DNA of 59,776 nucleotides from Endotrypanum monterogeii (taxonomy: Eukaryota > Euglenozoa > Kinetoplastea > Trypanosomatida > Trypanosomatidae). The stretch lies in NCBI GenBank assembly GCA_000333855.2, contig CM007315.1, positions 674,382-734,157 on the forward strand. Direction: 5' to 3'. Below are positions 50,234 through 58,898 of the stretch, piece after piece. The notes under the pieces are model-generated. The model was not told the DNA's origin. It was given only the letters and a program-made list of their open reading frames with translations, and ran no database searches. Position 1 is the stretch's first letter; every line of letters starts with the position of its first letter. The position numbers and the translations under genes are program-made.

Positions 50234-50571
50234 AAAGCGCAGGCTGACAAACAGGGAGGGAAGCGATACGAGCAAAAAGGAAGAGAAACTAAATTTTTCT
50301 CACCTGTCTGGGAAGGGGGGGGGGGCGATGTCGACAGAGCGCATGATGAAAGGCGACGCGCGTTTGTGTGACACCCCTCATTTGCCTATTTTTATAGTGT
50401 TTTGTTATTTTTTTTTTTTTGTGTGTGTGTGCACGTGCGTGCCTCATTTACCCCCCAATGTTTGAAAAGCACGAAATATACTACAAGAATACTTTTTTTA
50501 ACTAGGCGAAGTAGTAAAGCCAAAAACTAAACGACGTACTAAAAGTGGGGGCACACACACACACACAAAAC

Positions 50572-50597
50572 ATATATATATATATATATATATATAT
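50572..50597. repeat. (TA)n microsatellite
   Basis: Twenty-six bases of TA alternation after a short CA run, about 210 bases beyond the stop of the 157-residue gene. Confidence 0.92.
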
Positions 50598-50806
50598 GGA
50601 TGGAAGAACTCCGACCAAACGTGACGCACCTTTTGTGAGAGAAGAGTTTCGTTTTCCTAAGAACATATCTCTGCTACAAAATCACAAAAAAAAAAACGAA
50701 AAGCAAACTCAACCGTTTCACGAAGAACACTCAACAAAAACAAAAAGAAACGCCGTACCTACGCCCCAAATCCTAAACGTTCATCCCCCTCGCGACATAC
50801 GGTGTC

Positions 50807-51280
50807 TTAGATGTCCTCCGCGGTCATGGTCAGCATCGGAGGGTTGATATGGAAGTAAGGACGGATAAACTTTCCATCGCCAGCCCATACGTCGTGACCG
50901 TGCGACACAGCGTAGTCGCGCGCGTTCTCACGCTTGAAGTGCTCCGGCCAGTCCATCATGTAAATATGATAAAAGGATGAGTAGAAGACGGAAATATAGG
51001 TCAGGTATATGAAGGAGAAGAATCCAGCCCAATTGATCATTGAGCGCAGCTTGGTGAGGCGGTAGGGATCGCGAAGACCCAGCTGGTACATAGCGCGCCA
51101 GTACCACTCAAACATCTGCTTATGAGAGGATCCCATCATGTGCAGGGGAATTTCGTCCCAGGCAGCCTTGAAGCGGTCGGTCGAGTGCATGTCACCGCCG
51201 AGAAGAGGGCGGCTGGGACGCATCATGAGAGCCCGGTGCGAGGCCGTGAAGCTCACGGCGGGGACGGTGCGGCGTAGCAT
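50807..51280 (-). CDS. Single-pass membrane protein, 157 residues, probably mitochondrial
   Basis: Probable subunit of a mitochondrial inner-membrane complex; the exact complex is not recognised. The frame is open to 51643, but the upstream part translates TA and GA repeats, so I start at the ATG at 51278-51280 (MLRRTVPAVSF). The Arg-rich, acid-free first 30 residues look like a targeting presequence. A hydrophobic segment around residues 85-112 (INWAGFFSFIYLTYISVFY) is one transmembrane helix. Aromatic-rich soluble stretches lie on both sides (FEWYWRAMYQLG, WPEHFKREN). This layout resembles accessory subunits of respiratory complexes or ATP synthase in kinetoplastids. That is inference. Its neighbours include other mitochondrial genes. 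Confidence 0.8.
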   Translation of the reverse strand: MLRRTVPAVSFTASHRALMMRPSRPLLGGDMHSTDRFKAAWDEIPLHMMGSSHKQMFEWYWRAMYQLGLRDPYRLTKLRSMINWAGFFSFIYLTYISVFYSSFYHIYMMDWPEHFKRENARDYAVSHGHDVWAGDGKFIRPYFHINPPMLTMTAEDI

Positions 51281-51353
51281 TCCCTTGAAGTAAGTGTATA
51301 GTGCGTATACTATACAACCCAAAATATACAAGAAGGCAGTAAACAGGAGCGCA

Positions 51354-51354
51354 C

Positions 51355-51377
<23 letters not shown>
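51354..51377. repeat. (TA)n microsatellite upstream of the 157-residue gene
   Basis: About 24 bases of TA alternation 74 bases before the ATG. On the coding strand it is followed by a pyrimidine-rich stretch and GTATAG, a candidate acceptor. Confidence 0.92.
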
Positions 51378-51385
<8 letters not shown>

Positions 51386-51532
51386 ATTCAAAGTTTGTGA
51401 GCAACGAGGGTCGGAGTGTGACTTGAAGTATTCACATACCAAAAGCACTGGTGTATACAGAACGAGTGAAATCAGTGAAGGGGAAGAGTGGAAACATGTG
51501 GGATTCGGGGGAGAGAAAACGCAGTTGGGAGC

Positions 51533-51573
51533 GAGAGAGAGAGAGAGAGAGAGAGGAGGAGGAGGAGGAGTGG
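51533..51573. repeat. (GA)n(GAG)n repeat
   Basis: GA dinucleotides passing into GGA trinucleotides; on the coding strand this is a CT-rich pyrimidine tract upstream of the 157-residue gene. Confidence 0.85.
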
Positions 51574-52052
51574 GGAAGGAAGGGGAACGGGGAAGAAGAC
51601 TCCAGCATCGACAAAGCACATAGACCGCTGTAACTTCCCACATTGGTCCTTCACCTCCTCAAGTAAGGGAACGATTGGGTAAAAATGTGGGGGTCTTCCC
51701 GAGATGAGACGATATGTATGGAATGCAAAGGCTGCACCAATGGAAGAGGGGGGAGGAGGGAAAGGCAGGGCTTGTGTGTACACGAGCGCGTGTGTTTTGA
51801 TTGTCAAATTCATAATGTGGTAAGGCATGTGACAGAAACCATGACGAGGATGGGGAGATGGGTCCGGGGGGAGCGGGGGAATATGAAACACCACCACCCA
51901 CACGACACCAAACACTTATCCCTCGCTTTTACTTCAGTGGGAGGAAGATCGAGCACGAGCAACCCAAGCCCCTTAAGAAATCAGCGGGTCCAGGCACAGC
52001 ATCAGCAGCAATGGAACGAAAGAGTAGGAGCACTGTCTGAGCCACAGTCTGG

Positions 52053-52424
52053 TCACCAGAAGTGATGCCAGCGGGTCCCCTCCGCCTTTTCCGGTCTCCA
52101 CTGCTTGTTCTTCACGAGACAGCACATGAGCGCCTGACGCTCCGCATTACAAACGGCTGTCCTCCCTCCGAGCTTCATCTCTGCTGGGCAGCGATAGGAG
52201 CAGCTGAGCAGATCATGATTGAGTGAAAAGCACGGATGGCCTTTGTCCATGTGCACGCTGGCAGGACGGACCGTCTCCTGGTCGTACTCACGTGTTCCTT
52301 GCTCTGACCACCCGGAGACGATCTCAAGGTTGTGGCTCTCATCGTGGGCATAAATCATGTTGCGTACAATGTGACCGCCGCTTACGCGCGACGGGTTCGC
52401 TGGAGCCTCGGGGTCGGCACTCAT
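52053..52424 (-). CDS. Twin CX9C (CHCH-like) mitochondrial protein, 123 residues
   Basis: Predicted small intermembrane-space protein. From the ATG at 52422-52424 (MSADPEAPAN) it has Cys65-x9-Cys75 and Cys92-x9-Cys102, the twin CX9C signature of proteins imported and oxidised by the Mia40/Erv1 pathway, plus extra Cys79 and Cys101. There is no N-terminal presequence, as expected for this class. Such proteins serve as respiratory-complex subunits, assembly factors or mitoribosomal proteins; which one applies here is not visible. The open frame extends to 52484 but begins there with GTG. A TTCCATTCAG acceptor-like site at 52445-52446 lies between the two, which supports the inner ATG. Confidence 0.82.
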   Translation of the reverse strand: MSADPEAPANPSRVSGGHIVRNMIYAHDESHNLEIVSGWSEQGTREYDQETVRPASVHMDKGHPCFSLNHDLLSCSYRCPAEMKLGGRTAVCNAERQALMCCLVKNKQWRPEKAEGTRWHHFW

Positions 52425-53229
52425 TATTGCGCGAACCTGTTTCTCTGAATGGAAAGGTAGTCCTTGATGGAGATGTGGTCGCACTATGCTCGCAGCTGTT
52501 GTTGGCTAACCACCCGCCTCGAAGGTGACAAGACTACCTGTCGACAGCGGGATGAGTAAAACTATCAGCAAAGAAGGGAACGAAACAAAAAAATAAATAT
52601 ATAAATATATATAAATATAAATATATATAAATATAAATATATATAAATATAAATATATAAATATAAATATAAATATATATAAATATATAAATATATAAAT
52701 ATAAATATAAATATATAAATATAAATATATATAAATATAAATATAAATATATACATATCAAGAAGAGGGAGGAGAGAGAAAATCAAGCGGTTCTGTGAAG
52801 TGATGATGCAACAAGCGACCAGTACGAATATTCATCCAGCTCCTAAACTATGTAAGCAAATACACCCGAGAGGGTCGTTTGGGGGACTGCCACCTTCAGC
52901 GAATATACCATGCATATACATATATGTATATATACCCGACCCCCACTTCAACATGGAGAAGAGGCGAAAGACAACAACGTGTACGAGATAAAATAGATAT
53001 CAAGTGGGTGCACCGGTGATGTTGGTGGTGATGGGGGGGGGAGGGGAGAGGTACCGAGAACAACAACAGGAAAAGAGTCATCGCTGTAAATGACTTTGTG
53101 AAAAGCGCAGCACAGAAAGAGAAACACCACAAAAAAAAAGAGAGACACACTCCAGTCACATATATGGGCCACTCAGACAAGCAAAACACCAACACAGAAA
53201 CAGAGGCGTCCATGTGCAAACCCTGAGCC
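52425..53229. other. Spacer with a 170-base AT-rich repeat
   Basis: Between the bL36m-like and CX9C genes. It contains the TAAATA repeat block and pyrimidine-rich sequence on the coding strand. No gene was seen. Confidence 0.6.
52587..52757. repeat. Imperfect (AAATATAT)n / (TAAATA)n tandem repeat, 170 bases
   Basis: Irregular array of AAATATAT and AAATATA units with no G and a single C near its right end. It is the most extended pure A+T block in the window and would melt easily. In any frame it encodes only I, Y, F, L, N or K. Confidence 0.92.
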
Positions 53230-53790
53230 TCATGTTGCAAACGGAAAGCGCGTCTGCCAACGCTGATTGTATATCCCTAGACCTGTAATCGCTCTTGATA
53301 TGCCCCGCCGCTCACGCTCTAGGAGGCGAGTCTTCGTCGGCAAACCTTGCGACCGACGCTCATTGTTCATACCCTTGGCGTCCTCGCGGGCTAGCGGCAT
53401 TCCTGTCCGTGGGTTGATGTTTACTGGCATGTACTTGTAGTACTGGTACGGCTGTTGCTTTCCCCATGTCCAAGTCGGCTCCAACCAAATTTCACGCTGG
53501 TTGTGCTCCGTGGGGTTGGCTAGGCAACGCACGACCAACGTGTCCTGAACCCACCGAAATCGGCAGCACTCGCAATGGAGCTTTAGTTGATTACGTAGCA
53601 CCAGACCAGGGTGCTTATCGGTTGAGCCCTGTAGCTTCTTCATCCGATGCGTTGCACGGCCATCTAAATTGTTTGGCGGGGCCAGTATTTGCTTATTCTT
53701 TGGACCACGTGAGTACCCCAGGGGAAAGAAATTGAGTGCCGGTGCCGTCACACGCAGTGCCTGCCGCGCAGAGGGTGTGCATCGCAGCAT
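53230..53790 (-). CDS. bL36m: Mitochondrial ribosomal protein bL36m-like, 186 residues
   Basis: Predicted large-subunit mitoribosomal protein. The ATG at 53788-53790 gives MLRCTPSARQALRVTAPAL, a basic, acid-free presequence for mitochondrial import; the frame upstream begins only with GTG. Around residues 65-100, RNQLKLHCECCRFR..., VVRCLANPTEHNQRE matches the bL36 zinc ribbon: C-x2-C, then RC and a histidine in NP-x-EHNQR, comparable to bacterial C-x2-C, C and HKQRQ. Bacterial bL36 is about 38 residues, so most of this protein is N- and C-terminal extension, which is typical of kinetoplastid mitoribosomes. The extension is rich in W, Y and R. The assignment rests on the zinc motif and is fairly, not fully, certain. 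Confidence 0.75.
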   Translation of the reverse strand: MLRCTPSARQALRVTAPALNFFPLGYSRGPKNKQILAPPNNLDGRATHRMKKLQGSTDKHPGLVLRNQLKLHCECCRFRWVQDTLVVRCLANPTEHNQREIWLEPTWTWGKQQPYQYYKYMPVNINPRTGMPLAREDAKGMNNERRSQGLPTKTRLLERERRGISRAITGLGIYNQRWQTRFPFAT

Positions 53791-53837
53791 TCGCTTGCAA
53801 ATACCTGGAATACTGCCTGCACTTTGAAATGCCACGG

Positions 53838-53859
53838 TATATATATATATATATATATA
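53838..53859. repeat. (TA)n microsatellite upstream of the bL36m-like start
   Basis: Twenty-two bases of TA alternation 48 bases before the ATG; on the coding strand it is followed by GCATTTCAAAG and GTGCAG, candidate splice acceptors. Confidence 0.92.
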
Positions 53860-54703
53860 CGTGTGTAGGTGTGTAAATTACGGCTTCTTGCCTTTGTTTG
53901 AGAAATGAAGGCGGCGGAGAGACAAGGAGTAAGTAATGAGCACGCGAAGGGAGGTGAGCTGAGGACCCTCCACCTCCACCTCCCCCCCCCTCAAGCCACC
54001 CTCGTTCTGGGGAGGGGAGCAAAAGCAGGCATTCACACAGGGTGTCAGTCAGCACTTTGTCCAAACTAAACAGGGTCTGGGCAAGTCTAGAAGAATTTCA
54101 GCATCAGCGAAGACACTCGGAAAGCCACACAAAAGCGAGTCTTATGTGTATGTGTGTCTGTGCACGTGGTATCACAAGATGCCCACCAGACACTCCAACC
54201 AACGAGCCGTAAGACTATGCAATTCGGCTGTCTGATGCACACGGTGCCTTGGCTGACAAGTACAAGGAGAGCAAATATGCACACATAGATATACCAGAAG
54301 GGGGGTGGTCGCAAGTTAACACCCGCAAAACCGATCCGTACCCCAATCTCACATGAACTAGAAGCTGAGGAGGAGAGCGGTGAAAAAATAAAAAAGAAAG
54401 ATGAGAGGGTACGCGGTAACGAGTAAAGGATAGGAAGGGGAGGGGAGGAGACAACAGAGAAAACAGAGAATTTTGACGAAAAGAAAAAAAGAGACGACGA
54501 GCAGCTTTTTTTTTTTTTGGAAGAGAAACATTCAACGTAACGCCGCGAAACCATCCCGTATGCCGCTCCCTCTGCTTCTGAACACATCCGCAAGTGTCAC
54601 GAAGAAAATGTATTCCTCCACTGCTCATACTCCCGAACTGGGACGCGAGTGATATATAATTTAAAAAATGAGCAAAACAGGGTGAAATCGGAGACATCCA
54701 TAT

Positions 54704-55440
54704 GTGATACCTAGACTCCCAAGCCCCCTCCCCTCGCCAATGTGTGATCCAAACCATGCTCTATACCACGCACCGCCGCCTCGTCCTCACGGACCCTTCT
54801 GCACCCTTCATAACGCGACAGTCAGCAAGGTGAGGCTCGACGTGGGTGACCCTCATCCAAACAGCACTTCGGTGAGCATGAGGTTGAACCTCAGCAGCCC
54901 GTGGTGGTTTGTGAGCATTCCCGATGCAGCCGGGAGTACCTAAGGTGAGCATTTGATTAAGCACCACAAGGAGGTAGAGTTTCTCGACGACAGCGAAGTC
55001 ACCCCGAGGTCACCCTTAGACGATGGCGTGCGCATCTCCTTTGGAGGGTTGACCAAGCTGTCTGAACTCAGTCATTGCAATGACGGACAGAGAAGCACCA
55101 TCTTGATGGACCTCGCTTTACTGGTACCTTCCAATTCGTTGGCGGTGGCGGTATTGTAGTCGCTCGGGACTATCAACCCTTTGCAACCTGGGAGAGCACC
55201 GTATCGGTGAAAGGTGATCAGCGATACTATCGCCTGTCACAGGGGTCTTCGGTAGGATGCCAATCGATGAGGCCGTCAACGTCGTTGACAGACATGGACT
55301 ACAAATTTCCTCGACTAAGGTAAAGCAGCGTGTGGACCCCCACGCCATCCACTTCAGTCAAATTGCGAAATGTGAGAGCTGAATGAACCATATCCCTTCG
55401 CTATCTATGACGGCCTGGACGTTGGTGATGCGCATTCTTG
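54704..55440 (+). pseudogene. Probable broken coding remnant on the opposite strand
   Basis: Plus-strand frames here read like protein rather than repeat. One frame runs from 54704 through TLHNATVSKVRLDVGD and NLSSPWWFVSIPDAAG, meets an in-frame TAA near 54941, continues in the same frame (KEVEFLDDSEVTPRS... GVRISFGG) to about 55159, and ends. A shifted frame then continues as FVGGGGIVVARDYQPF and VKGDQRYYRLSQGSS to about 55321. A further piece reads NEPYPFAIYDGLDVGDAHS near 55385-55435. Stops and frame changes mean it is not an intact gene. The family is not recognised. Opposite orientation to all neighbours suggests an old insertion or inversion; chance open frames cannot be excluded. Confidence 0.4.
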
Positions 55441-56866
55441 CAAAAAGCAGACCTCCCAAATATATATATATTTTTTTTTTCTTCTCTCACACTGCCTGAG
55501 GTGCAGCATATCGACCGCCAGGGTGGTTGCAGCTAGTCACATGCACATCGCTCCAAGATCTGCACGGAACGATCCCCGCGCAAGCCATATCGCCCTACAG
55601 TTTGCCATATAGAGTCGGCGCTGCTTCGGAGGAACAGTCCGGTTGGAAAGCAAGACCCGATCCGATGTTCGCACCGGCGGCCCGTCTCTCTGCATCTCTT
55701 CATCTTCATAAACAACAACTAAATCAGGAGGAGTACATTGTCACTTGATGCAGCAGCATCTCCTCAATGGAGGGCACGAAGGCAAACCACTGAAGCCGCT
55801 GCAGTGCTACTCCAACGACCTCCCCTCCCCACCCCATTACCTCGAAAGGTGGAAGCGCGAATACCCATAAACAGCAGAAACTCCCTCAAATGCACAGTAG
55901 TTGCCTCTACGCTGCGGCCCGCGACCCCGCGGACAGAGACCACACTGATGAAGTGTGTGTATGTGTGTAGGGGGGAGGGGAGGGTATGGAAGGGAAGAGT
56001 GGACTAGTGAACGTCCACGCAGTCGAAGTAGCCCAATAATAATACAAGAAACTCCGCTCAACAGCAGCTCAGCAGTGGTATCCAGATACTGGTGATAGCC
56101 GTGCCCTACACCGCCGCAAACGCGTGGTGATTTCACTCAGGAGCCCACCGAGAACAAAGGCACTTTATGCACTTGTGGAGCTTCAATGGCGAGCGAAGCT
56201 ATTCCCATCCCGCTCGCATGGAAGTGACCTCAGCGGCACGGCCACTGCCCGGCATGGGTTAAGGGGAGGCCTGACACACCACTGCGGCCACAAAGAGCGC
56301 CAAGAGCACCATCGAGTGGAGTGGCCGATGCCCACATCACATTGCGGGAGTGGTGTGCGGTCGTCTTCTACAAGGAGGAAAGCAGATCGATTACTGAGTC
56401 TGTCTGGGTGAAGAAAAAAAGAGAAAAAAAAAAACGATGTCGTCCTTGCAACGATGTTAGTTCGGGGGTGATGAGCTGTATCCAAGGCCCGATACGACCC
56501 AGGAAGGTGCCCAGATAAGCGGGTCCACAGCCACGTAATCCATAAACAGTGTACGACTCGTTGAATTCTGTGACCTAGAGCCCCTGATACGCGAGGGGGA
56601 AAAAAGAGGGAAAAAGTTGACAAATAGAGAGAGGAGCAAAGCACGAAAAGTGGGAAGTGTGCCAAACAAACGCGGTGCTAGCAGATATTTCAGAAAGACA
56701 TAAGAGAGGAGGGCGTACGCCCGAGAAAGCGAAAAAAAAAAAACAAAGAGCTATAGCGCCTTGTAGTGACCGAGTACGGCCCCCTTCCTGTGATCGCGGA
56801 AGCAAATCCTCGCCCTGCTTTATTTCTCATTGATATCATTAGGGAGCGTTATCAGCTCAGTTAGTC

Positions 56867-57682
56867 TCACTCCTCTGAAAGTCGAAACAGATCAACGTGC
56901 TCTCGCTCACACTCGTGGACGTCACCGGCGATGACAAGCGAGTGCAGCGGCGCGCCGAAGTCGACAGTGAGCAGTTCCCTCATGGTGCCAGCGACCACTT
57001 GCTGAGATCGAGAACCGACACGAGCTAAGCCGACCGCGAACGTGGAGCCATCCACGGCCACAGCGCCTTCTTTCTTGTAGCCTTCCACCTCCAGTATCTG
57101 TTCAACTGCCTGCCTGATCGTCATATAGCGAGGCGGCTCGTAGATCTTACGCCCACGCGCAAGGTTCTCGTTGGAGATCTCCTTGACTTTGATATCGAGG
57201 AGCACTAAGGTGTGAATACCAGCCGCTCTGTTGCTCCGTAGGCGTTGGTACCAAGAATCTGGGCGCCACGTCTCTGTCCAGAAACAAAGAGATATGACTT
57301 GACCGAATCGGTAGAGCTGCAGGCCACAACAACCGACAGCGTTGATAATGGAGGCATTGTGGACAACTCGGCTCTCGATCCCTTGTTCGTGGCAACGGAC
57401 AATCAGGTCTGAATGCGTTGTTGCACCAAAAACGTCCCCAACGACAAGGAGAACCACCTTCTTCATCTTTGCGTCGTCCAGGAAAGCCCCACTCTCCACC
57501 ATCTCTCGGTCTGCAAGGAGAACTGGCTTGCCGTATATGTCAGCCAACTCCTCTGCATTGCTGTTGATGAGAAACGACGTGTAAGCTTCCAGCAAAATAA
57601 TGTCCGCCTCCTTGACGGCATTCATACCCTTGATGGTGATGTCAGAGGCATCGCCAAGGCCGACCCCTACCAAGGTAAACAT
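56867..57682 (-). CDS. DPH5: Diphthine synthase (DPH5), 271 residues
   Basis: SAM-dependent methyltransferase that methylates the modified histidine of elongation factor 2 during diphthamide synthesis in the cytosol. The N-terminus MFTLVGVGLGDASDITIKG carries the family's GVGLGD SAM-binding loop. It is followed by EADIILLEAYTS, VLLVVGDVFGATTHSDL and NASIINAVGCCGLQLYRFGQVISL, all hallmarks of DPH5, and C-terminal GSRSQQVVAGTM and LHSLVIAGDVHECE. Length agrees with eukaryotic DPH5 (about 280-285). The ATG at 57680-57682 is preceded by a CCCATTCAG acceptor-like site (57733-57734). It is intact, with no odd features. Confidence 0.95.
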   Translation of the reverse strand: MFTLVGVGLGDASDITIKGMNAVKEADIILLEAYTSFLINSNAEELADIYGKPVLLADREMVESGAFLDDAKMKKVVLLVVGDVFGATTHSDLIVRCHEQGIESRVVHNASIINAVGCCGLQLYRFGQVISLCFWTETWRPDSWYQRLRSNRAAGIHTLVLLDIKVKEISNENLARGRKIYEPPRYMTIRQAVEQILEVEGYKKEGAVAVDGSTFAVGLARVGSRSQQVVAGTMRELLTVDFGAPLHSLVIAGDVHECEREHVDLFRLSEE

Positions 57683-57732
57683 TTGCAGCGAATGCAGTGG
57701 CTAAGCTCCAGATGGATGAACTGCGTAACGAA

Positions 57733-57734
57733 CT
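57733..57734 (-). promoter_or_regulatory. Candidate trans-splice acceptor AG for DPH5
   Basis: On the coding strand a CTTCCCTTTCACTCTCCCATT pyrimidine-rich stretch ends in CAG about 50 bases before the DPH5 ATG, the usual layout for spliced-leader addition. Confidence 0.5.
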
Positions 57735-57975
57735 GAATGGGAGAGTGAAAGGGAAGTAATAATAATTTTTAAAAAGGCAAAGTAGGTCAGGCAAGCACAA
57801 GGCACAGAAACCTCGAGCACACGATAAGAAGGCAGGGGACAGCAACTCTCTTCACACACGCGAATATCTTGCGGACAAGTAAGCGCTATATTCGCAGCGC
57901 CAGTTCGCTGGTCACACACTCGCTGGGATTCAGCTTTCCTCTGCAGTTCGACGCTCAAACATGAAACGAAAACGA

Positions 57976-58515
57976 TTACCAATACTTGCTAGGCGAGAGA
58001 AATGGAGCTAGCGCAAACACAAGGCCGTGCTCATAGGCTTCTGCGCGCCCAAGATGGCCAGCGGTCAGCACACCCATCGCACCAAGTCCAGAACGCACAT
58101 CCTTCTCGCCAGTTAAAGCGTCCATCACCTCCGCCAGCTCTTTGCCTTCGTTGAGAATGGGCCCCATGATCGGCTCCCTCATCTCAAAACGCGCAGAAGA
58201 CCCAACTCCGCACTTGCCCGTCCTCCGCTCCAGAATGACCATCCAACCGCACTCGAACCAACGACCTGCAATGTGCTCAATACCACCCTCTAACCCAACA
58301 CCAAAATCAGCCTCAGGAATGGCCTCCAAGGCTGCCTTGGCTCTATTCAGTGCACCTTTCTGGGTTTCCTCGGCGGACATTGGCTGGTCACTCACCTCAG
58401 AGCTGACGCTGCATAAACGTATATCATGTTCCTCCTGGGGAAAGCACCTGTTGACCACGGTGGTAACGCTTTTCGCTTTGGCCCGGTTCGTTGTTCCAAC
58501 TGCCCAAATGGTCAT
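57976..58515 (-). CDS. Inosine/xanthosine triphosphatase-like (YjjX/DUF84), 179 residues
   Basis: Predicted house-cleaning nucleotidase that hydrolyses non-canonical purine triphosphates such as ITP and XTP. Family features are IWAVGTTNRAKAKSV (NxxK nucleotide-binding start), SVSSEVSDQPMSAEET..GALNRAKAAL, DFGVGLEGGIE (the central GLEGG motif), RFEMREPIM and a C-terminal SGLGAMGVLTAGHLGRAEAYEHGLVFALAPF block. Length fits the roughly 170-residue family. I start at the ATG at 58513-58515 because a pyrimidine tract and AG (58540-58541) precede it. An in-frame ATG at 58617 would add a 34-residue hydrophobic N-terminus and cannot be excluded. Confidence 0.88.
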   Translation of the reverse strand: MTIWAVGTTNRAKAKSVTTVVNRCFPQEEHDIRLCSVSSEVSDQPMSAEETQKGALNRAKAALEAIPEADFGVGLEGGIEHIAGRWFECGWMVILERRTGKCGVGSSARFEMREPIMGPILNEGKELAEVMDALTGEKDVRSGLGAMGVLTAGHLGRAEAYEHGLVFALAPFLSPSKYW

Positions 58516-58898
58516 GTTTTTTGCTCCGATCAGGGGAATCTTGGCGCGTTGTGATGTAGTGTGGAAGCAAGAAACAAAGACGAGGAATTTGAAATGATCC
58601 AAGATAAACACTAGCATTGCGGTGTGCACAGAACATCTCTGTGGAAGCAATCAGCGAGCGCAGTAGCCCTACACTCGGCAGCATGACTTATTACCTCACT
58701 CCATTGTAATAGGCTTATTGTAATAGATTCATTGTCAAAAAAAAAAGAGAGAAATAAAAGCCACAAAGGCTCGAATAGGTAAACCGCTTCAAAAAAAAAA
58801 AAAACGACAGTGAAACGCTACGAGATAAGTCCCGCACACATACATATCGTGGTCACCTCAGAGTAGTGAACAAGCAGAGAAGCCACGTAGGTATTCAT
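58516..58898. other. Spacer between the thiolase and the triphosphatase-like gene
   Basis: Leader of the triphosphatase-like gene and 3' UTR of the thiolase, with A-runs near 58738 and 58790. No gene was seen. Confidence 0.6.
58540..58541 (-). promoter_or_regulatory. Candidate trans-splice acceptor AG for the triphosphatase-like gene
   Basis: On the coding strand TTCCTCGTCTTTGTTTCTTG, then CGCCAAG, lies 25 bases before the ATG at 58515. It argues for the shorter protein start. Confidence 0.4.

Larger units (their letters stand above)
48108..50806. other. 2.7 kb spacer with duplicated block Y and a 10-N gap
   Basis: Leader of the 322-residue gene, including a CA repeat at 48150-48172, then GC-rich block Y in two copies around a gap, then AT-rich 3' UTR of the 157-residue gene. 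A 64-codon minus-strand frame present in both Y copies begins with GTG and has no recognisable protein character. Confidence 0.55.
51281..52052. other. Spacer upstream of the 157-residue gene
   Basis: It holds the leader with (TA)n, a GA/GAG repeat and the 3' UTR of the CX9C gene. No further gene was seen. Confidence 0.6.
53791..56866. other. 3.1 kb spacer with a plus-strand coding remnant
   Basis: Between DPH5 and the bL36m-like gene. It includes a short (TA)n at 53838-53859 just before the bL36m-like start and a complex, GC-richer region at about 54700-56420 that carries fragments of protein-like plus-strand reading frames (annotated separately). No intact gene is supported. Confidence 0.55.

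Noticed and set aside
50807..51643. 278-residue version of the 157-residue membrane protein
   Set aside because: The extra N-terminal 121 residues come from GA and TA repeats and pyrimidine tracts upstream of the likely splice acceptor; the internal ATG at 51280 gives a proper presequence.
52534..52786. Frames rich in I, Y, F and L
   Set aside because: Translation of the A+T tandem array at 52587-52757.
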